From an uncultured beta proteobacterium (GTDB taxonomy: Bacteria; Pseudomonadota; Gammaproteobacteria; Burkholderiales; Burkholderiaceae_C): a DNA stretch of 64,000 nt. Under the pieces are notes generated by a model, which was not told the DNA's origin, made no database searches, and saw only the letters and a program-made list of their open reading frames with translations. Location: the NCBI GenBank assembly GCA_903909815.1, contig CAIVXG010000198.1, positions 44,699 through 108,698 on the forward strand, written 5' to 3'. Below are positions 28,118-37,863 of the stretch, one piece after another (the first letter of the stretch is position 1; every line of letters begins with the position of its first letter). Position numbers and translations under genes: made by a program.

Positions 28118-31100
28118 AGTCAACGGCTGGCCGCTTGCGACCTGCAGATCTGCTCAATTTCTTGGGCGTGGCGGTCGCCTACGGACTGACCTATTGGGTC
28201 GTGCTCCTGGGGTTTTCGCCCAAGGGGCAGGCCAGCATTTTCTTCCTCGCCAGCGGGGTGGCACTGGCGGCGCTGGTGATCGGGGGACGACGCTATGCCG
28301 GGGCGATTCTGCTGGGCTCCATTTGCGCCAACAGCTTGGCAGGCACACCGCTGTGGTTGGCTTGCGCCCTCGCCTGCGGCTCGGCCATGGGGGCCGTTGT
28401 TGGCAGCGAGCTGATCGGACGTGCCCATCGGCTTGACCTGCGCCACCTCGCACTGAATGACTTGCTCAGTATCATCGGTCTGGGCGGGTTTGTCGGCTCA
28501 GGCGTGAGCGCCGTGAGCGGATCCAGCGTGCTGTGGCTGGCCGGAATCATCGACGGTGAGGGCTACTTTTCCAGCATGATTGATTGGTGGATGGGTGACA
28601 GCCTGGGTGTCGTGCTGATGACGCCACTGATCCTGGTGTGGTGGCCGGCGCTGACACGACCCCAGGAGCGACCGTCGCGGCGCTGGCTGGCCGAGGCCGC
28701 ACTGATTCTGGGCGCGACCCTACTGGTGTCTGGCATCGTATTTCTGGGATGGTTTCAGGCCCTGATGCCGACCGCAGCGCGGCAGCCGGTGGACGCGGTC
28801 GGCAATGCCTACTGGATGTTGGTGCCACTGGTCTGGGCTGCCCTGCGCCTGGGGCTCAAGGGCACCTCAATGGCGCTGTTGCTGGGATCCGGGCTGTGGA
28901 TCCTGGGCATCTATGGCAGCGCGATGACGCTGGCCCCGGCGGCGCTGTCCCTGCAACTCATGCACTACTGGTTCTTCAGCATCATCATCTCCTTGGTCGC
29001 GCTGACGCTGGCGGTGCAAATCGAGTCCAGCCAAAGGCTCACGCAGCACTTGCTCCGGGCTGAAGCCAGCCTGAACCGTGAGCTGAAGAACGTGATGGCG
29101 GCATTGGACCGAAGCGCCCTGCTCTCCACTGTGGATGTGAACCGAAGCTTCACTTCGGTGAACGACAATTACTGTGGCGCCAGCGGTTACTCGCGACTGG
29201 AGTTGTTGGGGCAGGAAGTCCAGATGCTGAAGTCGGGTGCACATTCCGACAGTTTTTATCAGAACGTCTACCAGACCATGGCCGATGGCCGCGTCTGGAG
29301 TGGAGAGGTCTGCAACTTGGGCAAGGGCGGGCACCTGTACTGGCTGCAGTCGACGATTTCGCCCTTTTTCGGACTCGACGGCAGCATCGAAATGTACGTA
29401 GCCATCGGGTTCGACATCACGGCGCGCAAGCTGGCCGAGCAGGGGCAACGCGATTCCGCGGACTTCATCCGAAAAATTGCGGCCCAGGTGCCTGGATGCA
29501 TCTTCCAATTCAAGCGCTACCCGGATGGCAGCTCCTGCCTGCCCTACGCCAGCGAGGGCCTGCGCGAGTTGCATGGCCTGCGACCCGACGAGGTGCTTGA
29601 AAGCGCCGACGCACTCATGCAATCCATCCACGTCGAGGATCGCGACTCGACGGTCGAAGCCATCCGACTGTCGGCGCAGCAGTTGTCGACACTGCGGCTG
29701 GAATACCGGGTTTCAGACAGGGGCGGCGGCGCGCGCTGGATGTCAATCCACGCCATGCCGCAGCAGAATGACGATGGATCGGTGCTGTGGCACGGCTCCA
29801 TCACCGAGGTCACGCAGCGCAAACGAAGCGAAATCGAACTCCAGAGCCACCGCCTGCATCTGGAAGAACTGGTGCGGCAAAAGACCATCGATCTGCAGCG
29901 TAACGTGGCGCTGACGCAGCACGCGCTGAATGAACTTGAACAGCAGAAGTTCGTTCTCGATCAGCACGCCATCGTGTCTGTGGCCGAGATCGACGGCAGC
30001 ATCAGCTACGGCAACGACCGCTTCGTGGACATCAGCGGCTACACGCGCGCCGAGTTCATAGGCCAAAACCACAGCCTGCTGAACTCCGGCTACCACCCAG
30101 AGGAATTCTTCAAGGACATGTACCAAACGGTCCAGGCCGGCGGCGTGTGGCACGCCGAGGTCTGCAACCGCCGCAAGGACGGAAACCTGTTCTGGGTCGA
30201 CACCACGATCGCGGCCTTCATGGGGAGCGACGGCCTGCCGCGCCAGTACATCGGCGTGCGCACCGACATCACCGAGCGCAAACGCGCCGAAGAGAAATCG
30301 CTGGCAGCGGTTCGCGCCAAATCCGAATTCCTGGCCAACATGAGCCACGAAATCAGAACCCCGATGAACGGTGTCGTGGGCATGGTGGACATCCTGCGTG
30401 AAACCGAACTGCGACCCGAGCAGCAGCGCATGCTCGACACCATTCACCACTCCTCACTGTCCCTGCTGGGCATACTCAACGACATTCTTGATTTCTCCAA
30501 GATCGAGGCTGGCAAGCTCGCCATGGAGTCCGTGCCCACCTTTTTGCGCGAGGTCGCGGAAGGGGTGGCCCAGCTGGTCATGACACCGACCAGTACCGCG
30601 GGCATCGACATCTCGCTGTTCGTATCGCCCCAACTGCCCACCTGGGTGCTGATGGACCCCACGCGCCTGCGCCAGATATTGCTCAACATGCTGGGCAACG
30701 CCGTGAAATTCATCACCGACCGACCGGGCCTGGTGCGGTTGCGCCTCGAGCCCTGCACGCTGAGCCAGGGCGGGGCGGGGCTGCGCATACGCATCAGCGA
30801 CAACGGCGTTGGCATGAGCCCCGAGCAAGTGACACGACTGTTCCAGCCCTTTACCCAGGCCGACGCGAGCACCTCGCGCCACTTTGGCGGAACCGGGTTG
30901 GGCCTGTCGATCACGCAGCGCCTGGTCGAACTCATGGGTGGCCAGATATTCGTGCGCAGCGTGCTCGGTGCGGGGTCCGAGTTCACCGTCGAACTGCCCT
31001 TGCTGCAAGCAACACCTGGACGCGTGTTGGCGCCCGCAATCCGGCTCGACGGCGTACGTGTGCTGGGAGTGACGCGAGATACCCAGTCGGTACTGGATGC

Positions 31101-32244
31101 TGGTGCCTATTGCAACTCGGCCGGCGCGCAGATCGCGGCGGTGACCGATCTGGCCCTGGCCCGCCAATGGTTGCAGCAGGCGCGCTCAGTCAGCGGCCCG
31201 CTCGTTGTGGTGCTCGGTCTGGATGTAACCGAGCCGCCAGCTGAGCTCGATCTTCCCTACGGCGTGGGCGTTGTTTGCCCCTTGCGCCATGACCACCTCG
31301 ACCGCGGAACCGGGAACGAAGTGATCGTCCCGGGGCGTCCACTGCTCTACCACGACCTGATCCACGCGGTGGCGCTGGCTGCAGGCAGGGTGCCTGGATT
31401 CGCTGGCCAGGTAACGCATCCAGGCCGCGTCGCTCCCTTGCCACCGACGATCGCGCAGGCCCGGGCGCGTGGACAACTGATCCTGCTGGCCGAAGACAAT
31501 GAAACCAATCGCGACGTGATGCTGGAGCAATTGCGCCTGCTCGGCTACGCGGCTGAAGTCGCCTGCGATGGAGCGCAGGCGCTGCAGATGTGGCAAAGCG
31601 GCAAAGGCGAACGTTATGGGCTACTGCTCACCGATTGCCACATGCCCAAACTGGATGGCTTTGCACTCACCGAAGCAATTCGTCAGACCGAGGCTGCGGG
31701 CATGCGTGTCCCCATCATTGCCGTCACCGCCAACGCGATGCAGGGCGAGGCCCGGCGCTGCGTGGAGCGCGGCATGGACGACTATTTGGCCAAACCTCTG
31801 CGCCTGAAGGAATTGCGCGCCATGCTGGCCAAGTGGCTGCCCCTGGATGGCCGCATGGACATCGATGGCAGGCACGAAAGCGGGAGCGAAACTGCAAGCC
31901 CTGTGAGCGCCATTTGGGACGCGTGTGCACTGACCCATATGGTGGGTGACAACCCCACGCTGCACCGGCGCTTGCTGGAAAAGTTTCTTGTCGTCAGCCA
32001 ACAACAGGTCGTGACCATCGGCATGGCCGCAGCGTCGAGCGACATCGGTGCGATTGCAGACGTGGCACACACGCTCAAATCGACGGCGCGCACCATGGGC
32101 GCCATGGTGCTTGGCGAGTTGTGCGAAAGCCTGGAGGATGCGGGGCGCGCCGACGATGCGCCAAGCTGCAACAGGCTGGCCCACGAACTGGAGCGAGCCT
32201 GCACCGCAGCGTGCGCAGCCATACGCAAGCACCTGGACAATTGA
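28114..32244 (+). CDS. hybrid sensor histidine kinase (membrane sensor, three PAS, HisKA, HATPase, REC, HPt)
   Basis: 1376 residues. An N-terminal MASE1-like region with about eight hydrophobic helices (to about 300) is followed by three PAS domains (about 322-440, 446-570, 605-722). The HisKA domain has His745 in MSHEIRTPMNG, and the HATPase has NAVKF, DNGVGM and GGTGLGL. A degenerate receiver-like stretch (about 975-1095) precedes an intact receiver (about 1122-1242, phosphorylated Asp1174 in LTDCHMPKLDG) and a C-terminal HPt with His1319 in AHTLKSTARTMGA. It can run a His-Asp-His relay, with phosphate probably passed to the receiver at 32318. Signal unknown. Confidence 0.9.
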   Translation: MKSTAGRLRPADLLNFLGVAVAYGLTYWVVLLGFSPKGQASIFFLASGVALAALVIGGRRYAGAILLGSICANSLAGTPLWLACALACGSAMGAVVGSELIGRAHRLDLRHLALNDLLSIIGLGGFVGSGVSAVSGSSVLWLAGIIDGEGYFSSMIDWWMGDSLGVVLMTPLILVWWPALTRPQERPSRRWLAEAALILGATLLVSGIVFLGWFQALMPTAARQPVDAVGNAYWMLVPLVWAALRLGLKGTSMALLLGSGLWILGIYGSAMTLAPAALSLQLMHYWFFSIIISLVALTLAVQIESSQRLTQHLLRAEASLNRELKNVMAALDRSALLSTVDVNRSFTSVNDNYCGASGYSRLELLGQEVQMLKSGAHSDSFYQNVYQTMADGRVWSGEVCNLGKGGHLYWLQSTISPFFGLDGSIEMYVAIGFDITARKLAEQGQRDSADFIRKIAAQVPGCIFQFKRYPDGSSCLPYASEGLRELHGLRPDEVLESADALMQSIHVEDRDSTVEAIRLSAQQLSTLRLEYRVSDRGGGARWMSIHAMPQQNDDGSVLWHGSITEVTQRKRSEIELQSHRLHLEELVRQKTIDLQRNVALTQHALNELEQQKFVLDQHAIVSVAEIDGSISYGNDRFVDISGYTRAEFIGQNHSLLNSGYHPEEFFKDMYQTVQAGGVWHAEVCNRRKDGNLFWVDTTIAAFMGSDGLPRQYIGVRTDITERKRAEEKSLAAVRAKSEFLANMSHEIRTPMNGVVGMVDILRETELRPEQQRMLDTIHHSSLSLLGILNDILDFSKIEAGKLAMESVPTFLREVAEGVAQLVMTPTSTAGIDISLFVSPQLPTWVLMDPTRLRQILLNMLGNAVKFITDRPGLVRLRLEPCTLSQGGAGLRIRISDNGVGMSPEQVTRLFQPFTQADASTSRHFGGTGLGLSITQRLVELMGGQIFVRSVLGAGSEFTVELPLLQATPGRVLAPAIRLDGVRVLGVTRDTQSVLDAGAYCNSAGAQIAAVTDLALARQWLQQARSVSGPLVVVLGLDVTEPPAELDLPYGVGVVCPLRHDHLDRGTGNEVIVPGRPLLYHDLIHAVALAAGRVPGFAGQVTHPGRVAPLPPTIAQARARGQLILLAEDNETNRDVMLEQLRLLGYAAEVACDGAQALQMWQSGKGERYGLLLTDCHMPKLDGFALTEAIRQTEAAGMRVPIIAVTANAMQGEARRCVERGMDDYLAKPLRLKELRAMLAKWLPLDGRMDIDGRHESGSETASPVSAIWDACALTHMVGDNPTLHRRLLEKFLVVSQQQVVTIGMAAASSDIGAIADVAHTLKSTARTMGAMVLGELCESLEDAGRADDAPSCNRLAHELERACTAACAAIRKHLDN

Positions 32245-32317
32245 TCGTTGTGCCACTGCGCGCCGAAAGCGCGGCCCTTGCAGCTATGATGCAGATCAAC
32301 TCACAAGGACTCACGTC

Positions 32318-32716
32318 ATGACCAAAGTCGATTTGAGCCACTGCAGTTACCTGGTGGTGGATGACGACGAGTTCCAGCGCGACCTCGTCACAGCCGTGCT
32401 CGAGCGCATCGGCGGCAGCCGAATCTTTTGCGCCAGCGATAGCGACAGCGCGTGCAAGTTGGCGCAGCAGCACAAGCCCGATTTCGTGCTGCTCGACATC
32501 TACATGCCCCAGGTTGACGGATTTGCCATGCTCGACCAGTTGCGGCGCATCCACCCCGCGCTGGTGGTGATCATGGTAACGGGCTCACACACGCCTGCCG
32601 ATTTCGGGAAATCTCTGGACCGACGCGTGGACGGGTTTTGCATCAAACCGGTTTTGCCCGACATCATGCTCAAGACCCTGACCAATGCGCGCACGCGGCG
32701 CCTGGCGCAGCCATAG
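32318..32716 (+). CDS. single-domain response regulator
   Basis: 132 residues, a lone receiver domain. The acidic pocket is VVDDDEF, the phosphorylated Asp lies in VLLDIYMPQVDG, the Thr is in MVTGSHT, and the Lys is in FCIKPVLPD. No output domain is present, so it probably relays phosphate or binds a partner. AAGGA precedes the ATG at 32318. It sits 73 bases after the hybrid kinase, whose HPt domain is the obvious phosphate donor. Confidence 0.88.
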   Translation: MTKVDLSHCSYLVVDDDEFQRDLVTAVLERIGGSRIFCASDSDSACKLAQQHKPDFVLLDIYMPQVDGFAMLDQLRRIHPALVVIMVTGSHTPADFGKSLDRRVDGFCIKPVLPDIMLKTLTNARTRRLAQP

Positions 32717-32817
32717 CGGACGGCAAGACTTGGTCCGCACCTCGGGCGGGGTTGCCGCTGCGCTGCGATGTCGTGAGAAAATCGCGGCTTCTTCTCACAC
32801 CAACAAACGAGCACATC

Positions 32818-33925
32818 ATGATCGAAGCAGAACGCATCAACCTCATCGGCACCACACTCGCAGACCTGAGCGCACGCACGGCCGAGCTCAGGGGGTATCT
32901 TTGACTACGATGCCAAAGCCGAACGACTGAGAACCGTCAACGCCTCGCTCGAAGACCCCAGCGTCTGGAACGACCCCAAGCGCGCCCAGGACCTGGGACG
33001 GGAAAAAAAGGCCCTGGACGGAGTGGTGCTCACTCTGGACCAACTCCACGCCGAACTCTGCGACAACACCGAGCTCTTCGACATGGCCAAGGCCGATGCC
33101 GACGAAGGCAGCCTGATCACGATCGAGGCTGAGACTGCCAAGCTCAGCTCCATCATCGAGGGCCTGGAATTCCGCCGCATGTTCAACAACCCGGCCGATC
33201 CCCTGCCCTGCTTTCTGGACATCCAGGCGGGAGCCGGCGGCACCGAGGCCTGCGACTGGGCCAGCATGCTGCTGCGCCAGTATCTGAAGTACGCCGAACG
33301 CAAGGGCTTCACCACGACGATCGAAGACGAAACGGCGGGCGACACAGCGGGCATCAAGGGCGCGACCATCAAGATAGAGGGCGAATACGCCTTTGGCCTG
33401 CTGCGCACCGAAACCGGTGTGCATCGTCTGGTGCGCAAGAGCCCTTTCGACTCGTCCGGTGGGCGTCATACCTCGTTCGCCTCGGTTTTCGTCTACCCCG
33501 AGATCGACGACTCGATCGAGATCGACATCAACCCCTCCGACGTGCGTGTCGACACCTTCCGTGCCAGCGGCGCGGGTGGCCAGCACATCAACAAGACCGA
33601 CTCGGCCGTGCGCCTCACCCACATCCCCACCGGCATCGTAGTGCAGTGCCAGGACGGGCGCAGCCAGCACGGCAATCGCGACGTGGCCTGGAAGCGATTG
33701 CGTTCGCGCCTGTACGACTTTGAAATGCGCAAACGCCAGGCCGAGCAGCAAAAGCTCGAAGACAGCAAGACCGACGTCGGCTGGGGGCATCAGATCCGCT
33801 CTTACGTGCTGGACAACTCCCGCATCAAGGACCTGCGCACCAACGTCGAAGTCTCGGCCACGCAAAAGGTTTTGGACGGGGATCTGGACGTGTTCATCGA
33901 AGCCTCGCTCAAGCAGGGCGTCTGA
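32818..33925 (+). CDS. prfB: peptide chain release factor 2, with programmed +1 frameshift
   Basis: The gene reads from ATG 32818 for 28 codons to CTT (32899-32901), then an in-frame TGA at 32902-32904. Translation continues after a +1 slip at 32903 (GAC). The recoding site AGGGGGTATCTTTGAC is the classic RF2 autoregulatory signal: an internal SD-like AGGGGG, slippery CTT and a UGA stop that RF2 itself reads. The joined product is 368 residues. It carries the tripeptide anticodon SPF ([11 protein letters not shown]) and the catalytic GGQ ([11 protein letters not shown]). Recoding rises when RF2 is scarce, giving feedback control. Confidence 0.96.
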
Positions 33926-33930
33926 GGACC

Positions 33931-34782
33931 ATGGAAGTGTCAATTGGCGCGCGATTTTTCGCCGGGCCGCCCCAAGGTTCTGGAACAGCGGCGGAGCCAA
34001 AATCAGCCTCCTCGGGGCTGAGTCCCGCGGCTCCGGCCCTGCCCGCGCAGGGCGGGACGGGGCGAAGAGCTGCTGGTTCCGGCAGCAGCCCGTACAGCGA
34101 ACCACGCATAGCAGGGAGCGTGGGGGCCCTGATCTTCGACATGGACGGCACCATGATCGACTCGATGCCCTGGCACGCCAGGACCTGGGTCGAGTTTTCA
34201 CGGTTACACGACCTGAACATTCCTCTGGACGAGGTGATGCGTCGCACCACCGGACGCACCGGTCCCGAATGCATGGTCGAGTTGTTCGGGCCCGATCTGG
34301 GCGAAGCGCAATACCAGTCGCTATCGGATCAAAAGGAAGAGCTCTATCGCGAGCTCTTTGCCCCGGTGTTCACCGAGGTCGCGGGTTTCACGCAGTTCGA
34401 GTCCCGCGCCCGCGCGCGCGGCCTCAAGGTGGGCGTGGGCACGGCGGGCGACCGGCACAACATTGCGTTTGTGCTGTCAAATTTGCGTCTGGCGCAGGAG
34501 CCCCATGCCATCGTCGGCGGCGACGAAGGTTTTCCGGGAAAGCCCGAGCCGGCGATCTTCCTGGAGGCAGCCAGGCGCATGAGCAAGGGCGCCAGAAACT
34601 GCATCGTGTTTGAAGACTCGCCTTTCGGCATCGAATCAGCGCGCCGCGCCGGCATGCGCGCCGTGGCCATCTGCTCCACCCACAATCCGACGCAGCTGGC
34701 GGGGCCGCATGTGCTGGCCGCCGTGCGCGACTATCACGAGTTGCTGAACTCGTCCTTTTTGGAGAATTTACATGTTGCCTGA
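33931..34782 (+). CDS. HAD-superfamily hydrolase, beta-phosphoglucomutase-like
   Basis: 283 residues if read from ATG 33931. The catalytic domain begins near residue 64: FDMDGTMIDSMPWHARTW (nucleophile Asp and acid/base Asp), then VGVGTAGDRHN, GKPEPAIFLEAA and FEDSPFGIESARRAG. It probably dephosphorylates or isomerises a sugar phosphate. The first ~63 residues are Gly/Pro/Ala/Ser-rich, unlike any HAD cap, and may be non-coding repeat sequence in frame. A GTG start near 34120 is possible but has poor spacing. The end overlaps pepN by 11 bases. Confidence 0.82.
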   Translation: MEVSIGARFFAGPPQGSGTAAEPKSASSGLSPAAPALPAQGGTGRRAAGSGSSPYSEPRIAGSVGALIFDMDGTMIDSMPWHARTWVEFSRLHDLNIPLDEVMRRTTGRTGPECMVELFGPDLGEAQYQSLSDQKEELYRELFAPVFTEVAGFTQFESRARARGLKVGVGTAGDRHNIAFVLSNLRLAQEPHAIVGGDEGFPGKPEPAIFLEAARRMSKGARNCIVFEDSPFGIESARRAGMRAVAICSTHNPTQLAGPHVLAAVRDYHELLNSSFLENLHVA

Positions 34783-37480
34783 TCAAACCCCGGCGCTGGT
34801 GAAGCGCGAAGACTACAGGCCGCCGGCTTACTGGATCGACACCGTTGACCTCACATTCGACCTGGACCCGTTCAAGACCCGCGTGCTCAACAAGATGCTG
34901 TTGCGGCGCAACCCGGACGTTCCCGCACAGGCGCTCAAGCTCGACGGCGAAGAACTGAACCTGGCGCGGGTGCTGGTCAACGGTCAGGGCTGCTCCTTCA
35001 GGATGGAAGGACAGCGCCTGGTGCTGGAGAACTTGCCGGCTGAAGAGCCGTTCGAACTGGAGATCTTCACCACCTGCGCGCCGGCCAAGAACACCAAGCT
35101 GATGGGCCTGTACCTCAGCAATGAGTCCTTCTTCACGCAGTGCGAGGCCGAGGGCTTTCGCCGCATCACCTACTTTCTGGACCGCCCCGATGTGATGGCC
35201 AGCTACACGGTGACGCTGCGTGCCGACAAGGCCAAGTACCCGGTGCTGCTGTCCAACGGCAATCTGGTGGATCAGGGTGTGCTGGAAGACGGCCGCCATT
35301 TCGCCAAATGGGTGGATCCGCACCGCAAGCCATCCTATCTGTTCGCGCTCGTGGCCGGTCTGCTGGTGTCGCGCGAGCAACGCATCACCACGCGCGGCGG
35401 CAAAGACCATCTGCTGCAGGTCTACGTGCGCCCAGGCGATCTGGACAAAACCGAACACGCCATGAACTCGCTCATGGCTTCGGTCGATTGGGACGAGAGG
35501 CGGTTCGGCCTGCCGCTCGACCTGGAACGTTTCATGATCGTCGCCACCAGCGACTTCAACATGGGTGCCATGGAGAACAAGGGTCTGAATATCTTCAACA
35601 CGAAATTTGTGTTGGCTAATCAGGCCACGGCCACCGATACCGACTACGCCAACATCGAGTCGGTCGTGGGCCACGAATACTTCCACAACTGGAGCGGCAA
35701 CCGCGTCACCTGCCGCGACTGGTTTCAGCTCTCGCTAAAGGAAGGTCTCACCGTGTTCCGGGATCAGGAGTTCTCGCTCGACATGGCTGGTGCGCCCGAC
35801 GTCCAGGGGAATTACAGCGCCGCGGCGGCTTCGGCGCGCAGTGTGAACCGAATTCAGGACGTGCGCGTGCTGCGCACCATGCAGTTTCCCGAGGACGCAG
35901 GCCCGATGGCGCACCCGGTGCGTCCCGACAGCTATGCCGAGATCAACAATTTTTACACCGTCACCGTGTATGAAAAAGGCGCCGAGCTGGTGCGCATGAT
36001 GCAGACCCTGGTGGGCCGGGACGGCTTCACCCAGGGCATGGCGCTGTATTTCCAGCGTCATGACGGACAGGCCGTGACCTGCGATGACTTTGCCCAGGCC
36101 ATTGCCGACGCCAATCCCAACTCCTTTCTGTCCTCGTTGTTGCCGCAGTTCAAACGCTGGTACAGCCAGGCCGGCACGCCCCGGCTGCATGCCAGCGGCG
36201 TGTTCGATGCGCAAGCGCAAAGCTATACGCTCACGCTCACGCAAAGCTGCACGCCAACGCCGGGCCAAAGTAGCAAGGAGCCGTTCGTGATACCGGTCGC
36301 GCTGGGCTTGCTGGCTGCGAACGGCGCCGAGTTGGGGCTGACCCTGACACCGGGCAGCCCGCCTATGGGAACAGGCCTCGTGGTGCTCACACAGCAGCAA
36401 CACCAGTTGACCTTCAACGGCATCACCGCCGAGCCCGTTCCCTCCATGCTGCGCGGTTTCAGTGCGCCCGTGCTGCTCGACTTTGCCTATACCGACGCGC
36501 AATTGCTCACGCTGCTGGCGCATGACAGCGACCCCTTCAACCGCTGGGAAGCAGGCCAGCGCTTGGGCCTGGCACGCGCTCTGAAGTTCATCGCCGAGGA
36601 CGCTGCAGTCGAGCTCGACGGTGCCTACCTCGAAGCCATGCGCAGCGTGCTGCGCCACCCTCAACTGGATCCGGCCTTCAAGGAACTGGCGCTGACGTTG
36701 CCGGGCGAAACCTACATCGCCGAACAGCTCGAAGAAGTCGATCCCCAGCGCGTGCACGCCGTGCGCGAAGCCATGCGCGCGCAACTGGCAACGGCACTCG
36801 CTCCCGACTGGCAGTGGGCTTTTGACGAGCACAAGGACACCGGCGCTTATCGGCCCGACGCCGCGTCCTCGGGCCGACGTGCCCTGACCGGGCTGGCACT
36901 GTCTCAACTGTGTTTGGCAGCGAAGAAAAGCAACGATGTGACTTGGCCCGCCCGCGCCTACCAACGCTTCAAGGATGCCGGCAACATGACAGACCGCTTC
37001 AACGCCCTGAGCGCCCTGGTCAGCAGCGACAATGAACTTGCCGCGCCCGCGCTGCGGCGCTTTCATGCGCTGTTCAGGGACGAAGCGCTGGTGTTGGACA
37101 AATGGTTCGCGCTGCAGGCCGGCGCCTGTGACCACGGCGGCAACGTCCTGCCCGCCGTGCGCCAATTGCTGAGCCACCCCGACTTCAGTCTGCGCAATCC
37201 GAACCGGGCGCGAAGCCTGATCTTCAGCTACTGCAGTGCCAACCCGGCCGCGTTCCACCGCGCCGACGCAGCTGGCTACGTGTTTTGGAGCGAGCGCGTG
37301 ATCGAACTCGACGCCATCAACCCGCAGGTGGCAGCGCGCCTGGCGCGCGCGCTGGACCGCTGGAAGAAGCTCAGCGCACCCTACCGCAGCGCCGCCCGCG
37401 AAGCGCTGAATCGGGTCGCCGCCAAGACAGATCTGAGCAACGACGTGCGCGAAGTGGTGTCGCGAGCTCTGGCCGACTGA
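34772..37480 (+). CDS. pepN: aminopeptidase N
   Basis: 902 residues, the M1 family zinc metallopeptidase of the E. coli PepN type. GAMEN is at residues 265-269; the zinc site HEYFHNW starts at His301, with His305 and the third ligand Glu324 in LKEGLTVF. The C-terminal superhelical domain closes the active site. It cleaves N-terminal residues from peptides in the cytoplasm during protein turnover. The start lies inside the end of the HAD gene. Confidence 0.95.
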   Translation: MLPDQTPALVKREDYRPPAYWIDTVDLTFDLDPFKTRVLNKMLLRRNPDVPAQALKLDGEELNLARVLVNGQGCSFRMEGQRLVLENLPAEEPFELEIFTTCAPAKNTKLMGLYLSNESFFTQCEAEGFRRITYFLDRPDVMASYTVTLRADKAKYPVLLSNGNLVDQGVLEDGRHFAKWVDPHRKPSYLFALVAGLLVSREQRITTRGGKDHLLQVYVRPGDLDKTEHAMNSLMASVDWDERRFGLPLDLERFMIVATSDFNMGAMENKGLNIFNTKFVLANQATATDTDYANIESVVGHEYFHNWSGNRVTCRDWFQLSLKEGLTVFRDQEFSLDMAGAPDVQGNYSAAAASARSVNRIQDVRVLRTMQFPEDAGPMAHPVRPDSYAEINNFYTVTVYEKGAELVRMMQTLVGRDGFTQGMALYFQRHDGQAVTCDDFAQAIADANPNSFLSSLLPQFKRWYSQAGTPRLHASGVFDAQAQSYTLTLTQSCTPTPGQSSKEPFVIPVALGLLAANGAELGLTLTPGSPPMGTGLVVLTQQQHQLTFNGITAEPVPSMLRGFSAPVLLDFAYTDAQLLTLLAHDSDPFNRWEAGQRLGLARALKFIAEDAAVELDGAYLEAMRSVLRHPQLDPAFKELALTLPGETYIAEQLEEVDPQRVHAVREAMRAQLATALAPDWQWAFDEHKDTGAYRPDAASSGRRALTGLALSQLCLAAKKSNDVTWPARAYQRFKDAGNMTDRFNALSALVSSDNELAAPALRRFHALFRDEALVLDKWFALQAGACDHGGNVLPAVRQLLSHPDFSLRNPNRARSLIFSYCSANPAAFHRADAAGYVFWSERVIELDAINPQVAARLARALDRWKKLSAPYRSAAREALNRVAAKTDLSNDVREVVSRALAD

Positions 37481-37488
37481 GAGCCCGC

Positions 37489-37494
37489 TATAAT
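37489..37494 (+). promoter_or_regulatory. -10 box for the tRNA-Thr gene
   Basis: A perfect TATAAT lies 32 bases upstream of the tRNA 5' end, right after the pepN stop. No good -35 box is seen at the expected spacing (GCTCTG), as is frequent for tRNA promoters with other upstream elements. Confidence 0.55.
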
Positions 37495-37526
37495 TCAAGA
37501 CTCGATTCGTTTCTGACGAACCGAAA

Positions 37527-37602
37527 GCCGGTGTAGCTCAGTCGGTAGAGCAGCTCATTCGTAATGAGAAGGTCGGGTGTTCGATTCATCTCTCCGGCAC
37601 CA
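37527..37602 (+). tRNA. tRNA-Thr, anticodon CGU
   Basis: A 76-base cloverleaf with encoded CCA. The D arm is TAGCTCAGTCGGTAGAGCA. The anticodon loop TTCGTAA gives anticodon CGU for ACG codons. The T loop is TTCGATT. It aligns closely with E. coli tRNA-Thr(CGU). The acceptor stem GCCGGTG against CTCCGGC contains one T-T mismatch at the sixth pair, and the T stem has two G-T pairs. Confidence 0.93.
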
Positions 37603-37614
37603 AGTCAGTCAAGC

Positions 37615-37650
37615 AAAGCCCACTATTCATTTGATAGTGGGCTTTTTGCT
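37615..37650 (+). terminator. intrinsic terminator after tRNA-Thr
   Basis: A 12-base-pair perfect stem, AAAGCCCACTAT with ATAGTGGGCTTT around a 7-base loop, ends in a run of T (43-47). It lies 12 bases after the tRNA. Confidence 0.92.
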
Positions 37651-37863
37651 TTTTGCAGCGTTTATATACTGCATCGCAATGCAGCTTCGTCTGCGCCGGT
37701 GCCCGTCAAAAAGCCCGCGACCTGTCCGCGGTGATCGGCAGAAACGGCTTGGTGTCATTGGCCCTGGACTCAATTGCTTTACTTCACGATAGCGACTAGT
37801 ATTCGCTGAAATTGTTCTCAACCTGAGAACCAATGACCCGTGCCTGAGAAAGGGGTAGACGTG

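Noticed and set aside
32818..32904. prfB as a pseudogene because of an in-frame TGA
   Set aside because: The TGA is the known RF2 recoding stop with the exact slippery context, and the following frame is full length.
35735..37498. 587-codon open frame opposite pepN
   Set aside because: Antisense to aminopeptidase N; no features of its own.
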